Positions 1 to 5,734 are shown, numbered from the stretch's first letter. The stretch is DNA of 7,276 nt from Candidatus Bipolaricaulota bacterium (GCA_015487455.1 WFPR01000039.1:1-7276); one strand, 5' to 3'. The notes: generated by a model not told the origin, from the letters alone. Translations and numbers: made by a program.

Positions 1-46
1 CCTCTGCCCTCCACGCCGCCATCCACGTCGCGTCGGGCTCGTGTTT

Positions 47-60
47 CGGCCGTTCGGCCG
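47..60 (-). terminator. Short GC hairpin after the M20 peptidase gene
   Basis: A perfect inverted repeat (CGGCC, loop GTTC, GGCCG on the plus strand) lies 5 bases beyond the peptidase stop codon. It could form a 5-bp stem at the 3' end of the minus-strand transcript. No T-run follows it, so intrinsic termination is doubtful and it may only be a 3'-end stabilising hairpin. Bases 1-46 show nothing else I can support. Confidence 0.3.
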
Positions 61-65
61 GCCCG

Positions 66-1448
66 TCAGGCCGTGAGCGCCCCGAAGCGCGCGATCACCG
101 CGGCGATCCACTTCGTGCCCTGAACGAGCACGTCGATCCGCTGGTTCTCGTTGGGCGCGTGGGTGTTGCTGTAGGGGTGGTTGCAGCCGATGGCCACCGT
201 GGGCAGCCCCAGCACGGTCGTGAAGTGGTACATCGGCCCGGAGCCGCCGGAGCTGACGTGCACGTTGGGCTCCTTCTGGAAGACCTCCCGGGCCGTCTCG
301 CGGGCCACTTGGACGATCGGGGCGGTGATCGGCGTGCGGGCCGCGGGCGTCTCCGCTTGAATCGTAAGCTCGACGTCCCCGAAGCCGTGCCGCTCCAAGT
401 GCTGTCGCAAGAGCGCCTTGAGCTTTTGGGGATCTTGGTCGGGCACCAGCCGGAAGTCCATCTTGGCGTGGGCCTCCTTGGGCAGGACGGTCTTGTGGCC
501 CCGCCCGGTGTAGCCTGCCCAGAGCCCCGCGAGGTTGGCCGTGGGCGCCCCGGCCAGCGCCTTCTTCAGCTCCAGGCCCGTCATCCCCCTCAGGAAGCGC
601 GGCACGCCCAAATCCCGCTTGAGCTGCTCCTCGTCGAGGGGCTCCCTCTCGAGCGCCTCCAGCTCCTCGGGGGTGAAGTCGCGCACGTCGTCGTACCAGC
701 CCTCAACTAGAATGCGCCCCTCGCCGTCTTGAAGGGTGCTCAGCGCCCGGATGAGCCGCCAGACGGGGCTCTCGACGATCGCGGCGTTGGCCGAGTGGGC
801 GTCCCGGCCCAGCGTCTGGACGCGCAGCTCGACGTAGAGCATCCCCTTGAGCCCCAGGGTGATCCCCGGCACGTCGCCGTAGTCGAGGCCGCCGAACTCC
901 CAGATCGCCCCGTCGCCCTTCAGGCGCCCCTTGTAGCGCTCGATGAACTCGCGGAGGTGCGGGCTCCCGATCTCCTCCTCGCCCTCGATGACCCACTTGA
1001 TCGAGCAGGGGACCTCGCCCCGTGTCTTTAAGAACGCTTCAATGGCGGCCAGGCGCGAGGCGATGTTGGCCTTGTTGTCGGCGGCGCCGCGGGCGTAGAC
1101 CTTGCCGTCGCGAACTTCGGCGGCCCAGGGGTCGCTCTCCCAAAGCTCCAGGGGCTCCGGCGGCTGCACGTCGTAGTGGTTGTAGATCACGAGGGTCTTT
1201 TTGGCGTTCGGGTTGAGAAGTTCGCCGTAGACGACGGGCGGGCCGTCCTCTAAGGGCACCAGCTCCGTTTGAAAGCCCAGCTCGTCCAGCATGCGACGGA
1301 CGAGCCGGGCCATCTCCTCAAGGCCCAGCCCCTGGGCCGAGACGCTCGGCTGACGGCAGAGCGTCCTCAGGCGCTCGACGATCTCGTCGCCGTGCGCGTC
1401 GATGTGGGCGTACACGCGCTCCAGATCAAGCTCTTGAGCTTGAGACAA
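66..1448 (-). CDS. M20-family metallopeptidase (dipeptidase / ArgE-DapE-like)
   Basis: This is a di-metal (usually zinc) amidohydrolase-type exopeptidase of the M20 family, predicted to be cytoplasmic and to cleave dipeptides or N-acyl amino acids. Numbered from the TTG chosen here (460 aa, normal for M20 dipeptidases), the visible active-site residues are: His91 and Asp93 in NHYDVQPPEP; bridging Asp124 in ARGAADNKAN; the general base and ligand pair Glu158-Glu159 in EGEEEIGS; the ligand Glu184 in WEFGG; and His430 in NTHAPNE. The lid/dimerisation domain lies between them and contains the family motif GRDAHSA. The start is TTG at 1448, preceded 7 nt upstream by GGGAGGGG. A longer in-frame reading to TTG at 1520 is rejected because that codon is the -35 box of the gene's own promoter. 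No signal peptide is seen. The true substrate (dipeptide, succinyl-diaminopimelate, acyl-amino acid) cannot be read from sequence; similarity to CNDP-like peptidases favours a dipeptidase. Confidence 0.93.
   Translation of the reverse strand: MSQAQELDLERVYAHIDAHGDEIVERLRTLCRQPSVSAQGLGLEEMARLVRRMLDELGFQTELVPLEDGPPVVYGELLNPNAKKTLVIYNHYDVQPPEPLELWESDPWAAEVRDGKVYARGAADNKANIASRLAAIEAFLKTRGEVPCSIKWVIEGEEEIGSPHLREFIERYKGRLKGDGAIWEFGGLDYGDVPGITLGLKGMLYVELRVQTLGRDAHSANAAIVESPVWRLIRALSTLQDGEGRILVEGWYDDVRDFTPEELEALEREPLDEEQLKRDLGVPRFLRGMTGLELKKALAGAPTANLAGLWAGYTGRGHKTVLPKEAHAKMDFRLVPDQDPQKLKALLRQHLERHGFGDVELTIQAETPAARTPITAPIVQVARETAREVFQKEPNVHVSSGGSGPMYHFTTVLGLPTVAIGCNHPYSNTHAPNENQRIDVLVQGTKWIAAVIARFGALTA
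1426..1443 (-). repeat. Inverted repeat at codons 2-8 of the M20 gene
   Basis: TCAAGCTC and GAGCTTGA form perfect 8-base arms separated by TT. In the mRNA this gives a 7-bp stem with a CAAG loop starting 2 bases after the TTG start codon. It could slow initiation or be a protein-binding dyad about 40 bp past the predicted transcription start. It may also be chance, since it encodes ordinary residues. Confidence 0.35.
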
Positions 1449-1455
1449 CGCAGAT

Positions 1456-1463
1456 CCCCTCCC
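1456..1463 (-). promoter_or_regulatory. Shine-Dalgarno site setting the TTG start of the M20 gene
   Basis: GGGAGGGG on the minus strand lies 7 nt before TTG 1448-1446. It is the only good ribosome-binding site near the 5' end of this gene, and it decides the start in favour of the 460-aa protein. Confidence 0.65.
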
Positions 1464-1490
1464 GGCGCAAGGCTTCCGACGCTGACGCGG

Positions 1491-1520
1491 AGTATACGCC
1501 GGGAGGGGGTCCTCGGGCAA
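1491..1520 (-). promoter_or_regulatory. Sigma70-type promoter of the M20 gene
   Basis: The -35 box TTGCCC (1520-1515) and the -10 box TATACT (1496-1491) are separated by 18 bp. Transcription would begin near 1484, giving a leader of about 36 nt that carries the Shine-Dalgarno site. The gene therefore has its own promoter and need not depend on readthrough from the lipoprotein gene. Confidence 0.6.
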
Positions 1521-1542
1521 GCGCTTCGCCTTGGCCTTCCCG

Positions 1543-1562
1543 TTCAGTTCAATTCAGCTCAG
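1543..1562. repeat. Imperfect pentanucleotide tandem repeat
   Basis: Four consecutive pentamers read TTCAG, TTCAA, TTCAG, CTCAG. They span the stop codon of the lipoprotein gene and the gap before the M20 promoter. It is short, and I can assign no function. Confidence 0.4.
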
Positions 1563-2428
1563 TTCCCGTCGCGGACGCGGAGGACGTTCAGCGTTGACTT
1601 CAGCGTGTGGACTTCGGACTCGTGGTTCCCGCCGAGGTTGCACTTGAGCGTCCCGCTCATCCAGACGTCCGCGGCGGCCGGGGCCTGCCACAGCTCGACG
1701 TCGTAGAGCAGCACCCGAGCCTCCCCGGCCTCCATGCCGATCCAGACCCCCGTGGGGTCCTGAAGGAGCCGGAACTCCGGGAACCAGACGTTGTCCTGCC
1801 AGGTGACGATCTGCAGATCCCGCTTGGCGCGGATGGTCACCTGGACCGTGAAGCGCTCGCCCACGGCGACCGCCTTGGGCAGCTGCCGCTCGAGGGCGCA
1901 GACCTCGCCCTCGGAGACGTCGACCTGCACCTGGGGCTCGGGCTTGGGCGGCGGCTGCACCACGACCTTGACCTCGTCGCGGGCCTCCAGCCCCGAGGCC
2001 GTGATCACCCGGAGCCGCGCGTAGTAGGTGCCGGGCTTGGTGTACGTGTGCGTGACCTTCGGCCCCTCGCCCAGCGTCCCGTCGCCGAAGTTCCAGCTGT
2101 AGATGAGCACCTGGGTGTCGCCCGCGTCGCCTTGGGCCGTGACCTCGGCCTTGAAGGTGACGGTGAGCGGCGGCGGGGCCGCGAGGACGCCCTCGTCCTG
2201 GCCCTGGCCGCAGACCTCGCAAACCGGGACGATGCGCACCGACAGGGCGGGCTCCGGCGGGCGCTCCGGGGCCGACGGCGAGGCGGCCTCCGGCGGCACG
2301 AGGGGTTCCCAGCCGCAGCCGCCGAGCGTCAGGAGCGTCAGCAGCCCCAACGGGAGCCAAATCGCGGGCAGGAGCCTCCTCCTTCTCCTTCCCGTCCCCG
2401 TCGTGGTCGTGTGGGTCATCATGGTCAT
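1559..2428 (-). CDS. PKD-domain lipoprotein with a second Ig-like domain
   Basis: This is a 289-aa exported protein. The n-region is unusually long for a signal peptide and contains RRRRR (14-18). A hydrophobic stretch (19-36) ends in a lipobox, LGGC, with Cys38 as the predicted lipidated residue. A Pro/Glu-rich linker (about 42-61) follows. A PKD fold spans about 62-157, with its hallmark WNFGDGT at 112-118 and a HTYTKPGTYYARLRV strand. A proline-rich linker (158-165) leads to a second beta-sandwich of about 120 residues (166-286), like secreted-protein repeat domains, with the stretch GERFTVQVTI. Four further cysteines occur: Cys70 and Cys73 (CEVC), Cys177 and Cys263. PKD domains usually mediate binding at the cell surface; no enzyme motif is visible. 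The start is ATG 2428, with AAGGGAGGG ending 11 nt upstream; ATGs at 2422 and 2419 follow immediately. The open frame continues upstream to 2719 but runs through the tRNA gene and is not real coding sequence. The ligand is unknown. Confidence 0.85.
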   Translation of the reverse strand: MTMMTHTTTTGTGRRRRRLLPAIWLPLGLLTLLTLGGCGWEPLVPPEAASPSAPERPPEPALSVRIVPVCEVCGQGQDEGVLAAPPPLTVTFKAEVTAQGDAGDTQVLIYSWNFGDGTLGEGPKVTHTYTKPGTYYARLRVITASGLEARDEVKVVVQPPPKPEPQVQVDVSEGEVCALERQLPKAVAVGERFTVQVTIRAKRDLQIVTWQDNVWFPEFRLLQDPTGVWIGMEAGEARVLLYDVELWQAPAAADVWMSGTLKCNLGGNHESEVHTLKSTLNVLRVRDGN

Positions 2429-2439
2429 GGCTTGGGCAT

Positions 2440-2448
2440 CCCTCCCTT
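2440..2448 (-). promoter_or_regulatory. Shine-Dalgarno site of the lipoprotein gene
   Basis: AAGGGAGGG on the minus strand ends 11 nt before ATG 2428. The spacing is slightly long, but this is the only purine-rich site near the signal-peptide start. Confidence 0.5.
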
Positions 2449-2462
2449 GAGCCGACGCGGCC

Positions 2463-2491
2463 ATGGTACGCGCGAAGGCGCATGAGGACAG
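2463..2491 (-). promoter_or_regulatory. Weak candidate promoter of the lipoprotein gene
   Basis: A -10 box TACCAT (2468-2463), identical to the -10 of the tRNA promoter, has a poor -35 match CTGTCC (2491-2486) at 17-bp spacing. Transcription would start near 2456, just upstream of the Shine-Dalgarno site. Readthrough from the tRNA gene is the alternative. Confidence 0.35.
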
Positions 2492-2547
2492 GGGGCTGTG
2501 CCTTGGACGGGGCAGAACCTCACGGCCGGGGGGGATGACCGCCGACA

Positions 2548-2570
2548 CCCCTAGAGGGGACGGGCGTCCC
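2548..2570. repeat. Two adjacent, mutually exclusive hairpins
   Basis: CCCCTAGAGGGG (2548-2559) and GGGAC-GGGC-GTCCC (2557-2570) share the bases 2557-2559, so only one stem can form at a time. They lie between the tRNA gene and the lipoprotein gene. Neither is followed by a T-run on either strand. They could be processing or attenuation structures, or chance in GC-rich DNA. Confidence 0.3.
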
Positions 2571-2575
2571 ATGCA

Positions 2576-2596
2576 GAAAACGAAAAGAAAATTTGG
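2576..2596 (-). terminator. T-rich tract downstream of tRNA-Lys
   Basis: On the minus strand, about 6 nt after the encoded CCA, the sequence turns T-rich, with runs TTTTC, TTTTC and GTTTTC, in otherwise very GC-rich DNA. This may mark the end of the tRNA transcript. No dedicated hairpin precedes it, so it is only a candidate terminator. Confidence 0.3.
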
Positions 2597-2601
2597 GGAA
2601 T

Positions 2602-2677
2602 TGGTGGGTCGGGAGGGACTCGAACCCCCAACCTTGGGCTTAAGAGGCCCCTGCTCTGCCAATTGAGCTACCGACCC
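2602..2677 (-). tRNA. tRNA-Lys (anticodon CUU)
   Basis: This is a complete 76-nt cloverleaf. The acceptor stem GGGTCGG/CCGACCC pairs perfectly. The D-arm stem is GCTC/GAGC with an AATTGGCA loop. The anticodon loop CTCTTAA gives anticodon CTT, which reads AAG (Lys). A 5-nt variable region AGGTT follows, then a T-arm GGGGG-TTCGAGT-CCCTC with one G-T wobble. The discriminator is A73, and the 3' CCA is encoded in the DNA. The first anticodon-stem pair (27-43) is a G-A mismatch, while the remaining four pairs are GC. It supplies lysine for AAG codons, the commoner Lys codon in this GC-rich window. A consensus-like promoter stands just upstream. No integrase or duplicated tRNA end was seen, so nothing suggests use as an attachment site. 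Confidence 0.95.
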
Positions 2678-2690
2678 GGGAAGCGCCTCT

Positions 2691-2719
2691 ATGGTACAGG
2701 GGCGCTGGGCGGTCGTCAA
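2691..2719 (-). promoter_or_regulatory. Sigma70-type promoter of tRNA-Lys
   Basis: The -35 box TTGACG (2719-2714) and the -10 box TACCAT (2696-2691) are separated by exactly 17 bp. Transcription would begin around 2684, about 7 nt before the mature 5' end of the tRNA at 2677, so little 5' trimming is needed. Confidence 0.7.
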
Positions 2720-2730
2720 GCCGCCGCGTC

Positions 2731-2759
2731 TGGCGGCGGGCCCCTCTGCCTCTTAGAAT
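2731..2759 (+). promoter_or_regulatory. Weak candidate promoter of rarA
   Basis: TAGAAT (2754-2759) matches the -10 consensus at five of six positions, but the -35 position at 17-bp spacing (TGGCGG, 2731-2736) is poor. If used, transcription starts near 2766 and only the ATG at 2770 could serve as start codon. Confidence 0.25.
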
Positions 2760-2769
2760 GGCCTCGAGC

Positions 2770-4137
2770 ATGGGGGACCTCTTTGCCCAAGGCGAGGACC
2801 GCGGGTGGGCGCCGCTGGCCGAGCGGATGCGCCCCCGCACCCTGGACGAGTTCGTGGGGCAGGCCCATCTCCTGGGCCCCGGGAAGCCCCTGCGGCGCAT
2901 GATCGAGGCGGGCCGGGTGCGCTCCTTGATCCTGTGGGGGCCGCCCGGCACGGGCAAGACGACCCTCGGGCAGCTCATCGCCCGCGCCCACGACGCGGGG
3001 TTCCTGCACTTCAGCGCCGTGCGCGCCTCCATCAAAGAGATTCAGAAAGCGATGGAGCGCTCGCGGGCGAAGTTCAAAGCGCACAAGAGGCGCGACCTCA
3101 TCTTCGTCGACGAGCTCCACCGCCTCAACAAGGCCCAACAGGCCGTGTTCCTGCCCTACGTCGAGGAGGGCTCCGTGATCTTAATCGGGGCCACGACGGA
3201 GAACCCGTCGTTCGAGGTCATCGGCCCGCTGCTCTCCCGCTCCCAGGTCTTCGTGCTCCAGCCCCTCCGGCCCGAGGAGATCAAAGTTCTGTTGAAGAGG
3301 GCGCTGGCGGACGAGGCGCGGGGCCTGGGCCATCTGAAGCTCGCGCTGCGGCCGGAGGCGGCCGAGCTCATCGCGCGGGCCTGCGACGGGGACGCCCGCC
3401 GCGCCTTGAACCTCCTGGAGCTGGCCGCCGACCTTTGCGAGGGCGATCAAATCACGCTCGAGGACGTCCAGAACGCCCTCCAGCGCAGGACGCCCCTCCA
3501 CGACAAGTCCGGCGAGGAGCACTTCAACCTGATCTCGGCCTTCCACAAGTCGCTGCGCAACTCCGAGCCTGACGCGGCGCTCTACTGGCTCGCCCGGCTG
3601 CTCGCGGCCGGGGAGGACCCGCTCTACGTCGCCCGGCGGATCGTGCGAGCCGCCGCGGAGGACGTCGGGCTGGCCGACCCTCAGGCTCTGGTCGTCGCGA
3701 TCGCGGCCAAGGACGCTTATGAATTTATGGGGTCGCCGGAGGGCGAGCTGGCCCTGGCCGAGGCGGCCGTCTACGTCGCGCTGGCCCCCAAGAGCGACGC
3801 CCTCTACCGCGCGTTCGGCGAGGCCCAACGCGACGTGGAGGAGACCCGCCACGAGCCCGTCCCCCTGCACCTTCGGAACCCCGTCACGGCGCTCATGCGG
3901 GCGCTGGGCTACGGGCGAACCTACGAGTCGGCCCATCGCTACGAGGAGGGCGTCGCGCCGATGCGCTGCCTGCCCGACGCCTTGCGGGATCGCGTCTACT
4001 ACCGTCCGACGGGTCGGGGCTTCGAGCGGGCGCTCCAGGCGCGCCTGGAGCGCTGGCGGGCGCTGCGCGAACGGCTCCTCCAGGGGCGCGGGACGGACGG
4101 CAGGGATGAAAGCCAAAGCGAAGGCGAGGGCCCTTAG
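2770..4137 (+). CDS. rarA: Replication-associated recombination protein A (AAA+ ATPase)
   Basis: RarA (MgsA/WRNIP1 family) is a tetrameric, clamp-loader-like AAA+ ATPase that acts on DNA ends and gaps at stalled replication forks. Numbered from ATG 2770 (455 aa, normal length), I see: the family N-terminus PLAERMRPRTLDEFVGQ; Walker A GPPGTGKTT (57-65); Walker B LIFVDELHR with Asp114-Glu115; sensor 1 GATTENPSF (140-148); the arginine-finger segment LLSRSQ (156-157); and sensor 2 GDARRALNLLE. The C-terminal tetramerisation half carries EDVGLADPQA, YEFMGSPEGELALAEAAVY and GYGRTYESAHRY. ATG 2758 is also in frame (adding MASS), but the MGDLF start matches the family better, and a -10-like box overlaps 2758. 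No Shine-Dalgarno sequence precedes either ATG. The stop TAG overlaps the stop of the convergent rhomboid-like gene. The last 20 or so residues are a polar, non-conserved tail. Nothing looks broken. Confidence 0.95.
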   Translation: MGDLFAQGEDRGWAPLAERMRPRTLDEFVGQAHLLGPGKPLRRMIEAGRVRSLILWGPPGTGKTTLGQLIARAHDAGFLHFSAVRASIKEIQKAMERSRAKFKAHKRRDLIFVDELHRLNKAQQAVFLPYVEEGSVILIGATTENPSFEVIGPLLSRSQVFVLQPLRPEEIKVLLKRALADEARGLGHLKLALRPEAAELIARACDGDARRALNLLELAADLCEGDQITLEDVQNALQRRTPLHDKSGEEHFNLISAFHKSLRNSEPDAALYWLARLLAAGEDPLYVARRIVRAAAEDVGLADPQALVVAIAAKDAYEFMGSPEGELALAEAAVYVALAPKSDALYRAFGEAQRDVEETRHEPVPLHLRNPVTALMRALGYGRTYESAHRYEEGVAPMRCLPDALRDRVYYRPTGRGFERALQARLERWRALRERLLQGRGTDGRDESQSEGEGP

Positions 4138-4931
4138 CGCCGGGGGCGCAGGTAGCGCCGCTTGGCCCGCTCCCAGTAGAGGAGCAGCCAGTCGATCGCC
4201 CGCTCGAGGGGCGTCGGGGGCCGGGCCCGCTCCCCTTGAGCGCGATCGCGCCTCGCAATCGTGCGGGCATAGACCGTCAGAGGGCTCCTCAAGCGTCGCT
4301 CTGCAAACAAATACGCGTAGCCGACCCCGGCGAGCGCGAAGAGTCCCAGCCACGGCGCCCGCCACCCCATCGCCACCCCAAAATATACGAGCGCGATGGT
4401 GATCCAGAGCAGGACCCGGCCGGGGATGGGCAGCACGAAGCCCAGCAGCACGATCTGTTCGGGGTTGAGGCGGCACCAGGCGACCGTGAGCCCCGCCAGC
4501 GGCAGCCACAGCCCGCTGAGGACGACGGCCCTCGTGGGCTCCAGCCCGATCGCCGGGAGCAGCCAGCCGCCCACCCAAAGGCTGAGGGACGTGGCCAGCG
4601 TCACCCCCGCAACGAAGCGCAGGAAGACGGGGCTTGTCCAGGAGCGCTCCAGCGTCCCGCCCACGACCCAGAGCCAGTAGCCCGCGAACAGCAGCGTGAG
4701 GGGATCGTAGGTGACCAAGGGGTACGTCAGCAGCGTCCAGGGCTTCCCGAGCAGCCCGCTGGTGGAGAACGTGAGCCAGGCCCACGGGTTGCCCAACTTC
4801 AGCACGTATGCCGACAAGAAGAACGTCAGGAACGTCAGGGCGTTGATGGCGAGCAGGGTGCGGGTGACGGGCTCGGGGCTGCCCCACAGAGCCCGCCGCA
4901 GGCGGCGCAGTTGGTGCTGCAGCTCGTGCAT
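4134..4931 (-). CDS. Rhomboid-like integral membrane protein, probably catalytically inactive
   Basis: This 265-aa protein has about six membrane segments (roughly 25-44, 76-94, 102-126, 134-153, 158-186, 192-210). It has a basic N-terminal tail and a long basic C-terminal tail (211-265, ending ERAKRRYLRPRR), both probably cytoplasmic. Rhomboid/derlin superfamily features are WTLLTYPL (65-72, the L1-loop W-xxx-T pattern), GGTLER (91-96) after the second segment, and PEQIVLLGFVLPIP (157-170). A Ser139-Gly140 pair sits in the fourth segment where the catalytic serine would be. However, the histidine expected in the last core segment is missing (PWLGLFALAG), as are the HxxxN residues of the second segment. 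It may therefore be an iRhom-, derlin- or TMEM115-like pseudoprotease that binds or guides membrane proteins. It starts 3 nt after the yggS stop, with the Shine-Dalgarno GAGGAAGG (4947-4940) inside yggS, so the two are co-transcribed and probably coupled. The family placement is inferred from motifs. Confidence 0.75.
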   Translation of the reverse strand: MHELQHQLRRLRRALWGSPEPVTRTLLAINALTFLTFFLSAYVLKLGNPWAWLTFSTSGLLGKPWTLLTYPLVTYDPLTLLFAGYWLWVVGGTLERSWTSPVFLRFVAGVTLATSLSLWVGGWLLPAIGLEPTRAVVLSGLWLPLAGLTVAWCRLNPEQIVLLGFVLPIPGRVLLWITIALVYFGVAMGWRAPWLGLFALAGVGYAYLFAERRLRSPLTVYARTIARRDRAQGERARPPTPLERAIDWLLLYWERAKRRYLRPRR

Positions 4932-4934
4932 CGC

Positions 4935-5651
4935 TCAGCCCTTCCTCGGCCCGAACAGGACCGTCCCCAGCCGCACGAGGTTGGCCCCCTCCTCGACGGC
5001 CACCTCGAAGTCGTTCGAGGTGCCCATCGAGAGCCAGCGCATCTCGACGTTTTTCCAGCCCCTTCGCCGGGCTTCGCGCCCCAGCGAGTCGAACAGCTCC
5101 CTCATCAAACGGAAGTGGGGCCGCAGCCGTTGGGGGTCGTCGTAGGGCACCATGGCCATCAGGCCCTCGACCCGCACGCGCTCAAGCCTTGAGAGCTCTT
5201 CCATCAGGGGCTCCACGGCCTCGGGGGGGAGGCCGCGCTTGGTCGCCTCGCCCGCCGGGTTGACCTCCACCAGCACGGGGTACGGCTCCGCCCGCCTGAG
5301 CTTTGCGACTTCTCGGTCGATCGCCCGGGCCAGCTCGAGCGAGTTGACGGACTCCACGCCGTGGAAGAGCCGCACGGCCACCTTCACCTTGTTGAGCTGC
5401 AGCGTCCCGATCATGTGCTTCTCCAGCGCCTCGGGCAGGAACTCGAACTTGGCCAGGGCCTCCTGCACGGTGTTCTCGCCGATGAGGTCGATTCCCGCCC
5501 GGATCGCCTCCAGAATTTCAGCCACGGAGCGCCCCTTGGTCGCGGCCAGGACCCGCACTTCGTCAGGGGCTCGGCCGACGCGCTCGGCGGCCCGCGCGAT
5601 CCGCTCCCGAACGTGCTCCACGCGCTCTCGGACGCTCGGTCCCGCACCCAC
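4935..5651 (-). CDS. yggS: YggS/PLPBP-family pyridoxal-phosphate-binding protein
   Basis: This 238-aa protein is a single-domain TIM barrel related to the alanine racemase N-terminal domain. It binds pyridoxal 5'-phosphate without known enzymatic activity and buffers PLP and amino-acid/keto-acid balance in the cytoplasm. Visible family features are the PLP Schiff-base lysine Lys39 in LAATKG, IGEN (57-60), IGTLQLNK (81-88; usually IGxLQxNK), the EVNPAGE strand, GLMAM, SMGTSND (208-214), and the phosphate-binding end VRLGTVLFG (226-234). The start is GTG 5651. It has no convincing Shine-Dalgarno sequence, but it puts the SVRERVEHVRERI helix at the family's usual N-terminal position. A -10-like TATCAT stands 15 nt upstream, so the leader would be very short. 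In many bacteria yggS precedes the small membrane protein gene yggT; here the rhomboid-like gene holds that place. The protein looks intact. Confidence 0.95.
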   Translation of the reverse strand: MGAGPSVRERVEHVRERIARAAERVGRAPDEVRVLAATKGRSVAEILEAIRAGIDLIGENTVQEALAKFEFLPEALEKHMIGTLQLNKVKVAVRLFHGVESVNSLELARAIDREVAKLRRAEPYPVLVEVNPAGEATKRGLPPEAVEPLMEELSRLERVRVEGLMAMVPYDDPQRLRPHFRLMRELFDSLGREARRRGWKNVEMRWLSMGTSNDFEVAVEEGANLVRLGTVLFGPRKG

Positions 5652-5666
5652 GGCCGGATCTTGCCC

Positions 5667-5695
5667 ATGATACCCGCCCCGGGGGCGCGTTGCAG
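5667..5695 (-). promoter_or_regulatory. Candidate promoter of the yggS operon
   Basis: The -10 box TATCAT (5672-5667) is good, but the -35 at 17-bp spacing, CTGCAA (5695-5690), is weak. The predicted start near 5660 leaves a leader of only about 9 nt before GTG 5651. It is divergent to, and close to, the infA promoter. Confidence 0.4.
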
Positions 5696-5705
5696 CCTCG
5701 ACGAC

Positions 5706-5734
5706 TTGACTTTCGACGCGATCCGTGCTACGGT
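5706..5734 (+). promoter_or_regulatory. Sigma70-type promoter of infA
   Basis: The -35 box TTGACT (5706-5711) and the -10 box TACGGT (5729-5734) are separated by 17 bp. The predicted start near 5741 gives a 5' leader of about 127 nt before infA. I see no convincing riboswitch or strong hairpin in that leader, only short GC stems. Confidence 0.5.

Noticed and set aside
2425..2439. Four-codon leader ORF (ATG CCC AAG CCA TGA) whose stop overlaps the lipoprotein start as ATGA
   Set aside because: The Shine-Dalgarno site abuts its ATG with essentially no spacing, so it would be poorly translated; it is most likely chance.
1554..2483. A 309-codon minus-strand frame (and a 292-codon plus-strand frame at 1607-2485) over the lipoprotein gene
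   Set aside because: The correct frame has a lipobox and a PKD WNFGDGT motif. These alternatives are low-complexity His/Asp/Arg/Gly sequence without a domain.
2602..2677. tRNA-Lys as an integration (att) site for a mobile element
   Set aside because: No integrase, duplicated tRNA 3' end or compositional island next to it was seen.
2429..2719. Upstream extension of the lipoprotein frame, and a 131-codon minus-strand frame ending at 2640
   Set aside because: Both read through the tRNA-Lys gene and its promoter. The signal peptide begins at ATG 2428.
3181..4887. A 568-codon open frame on the minus strand, antisense to most of rarA and overlapping the rhomboid-like gene in another frame
   Set aside because: Its product is Arg/Ala/Gly/Pro/Leu-rich with no recognisable domain, and it opposes two well-supported genes. 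Such long shadow frames are expected in GC-rich DNA.
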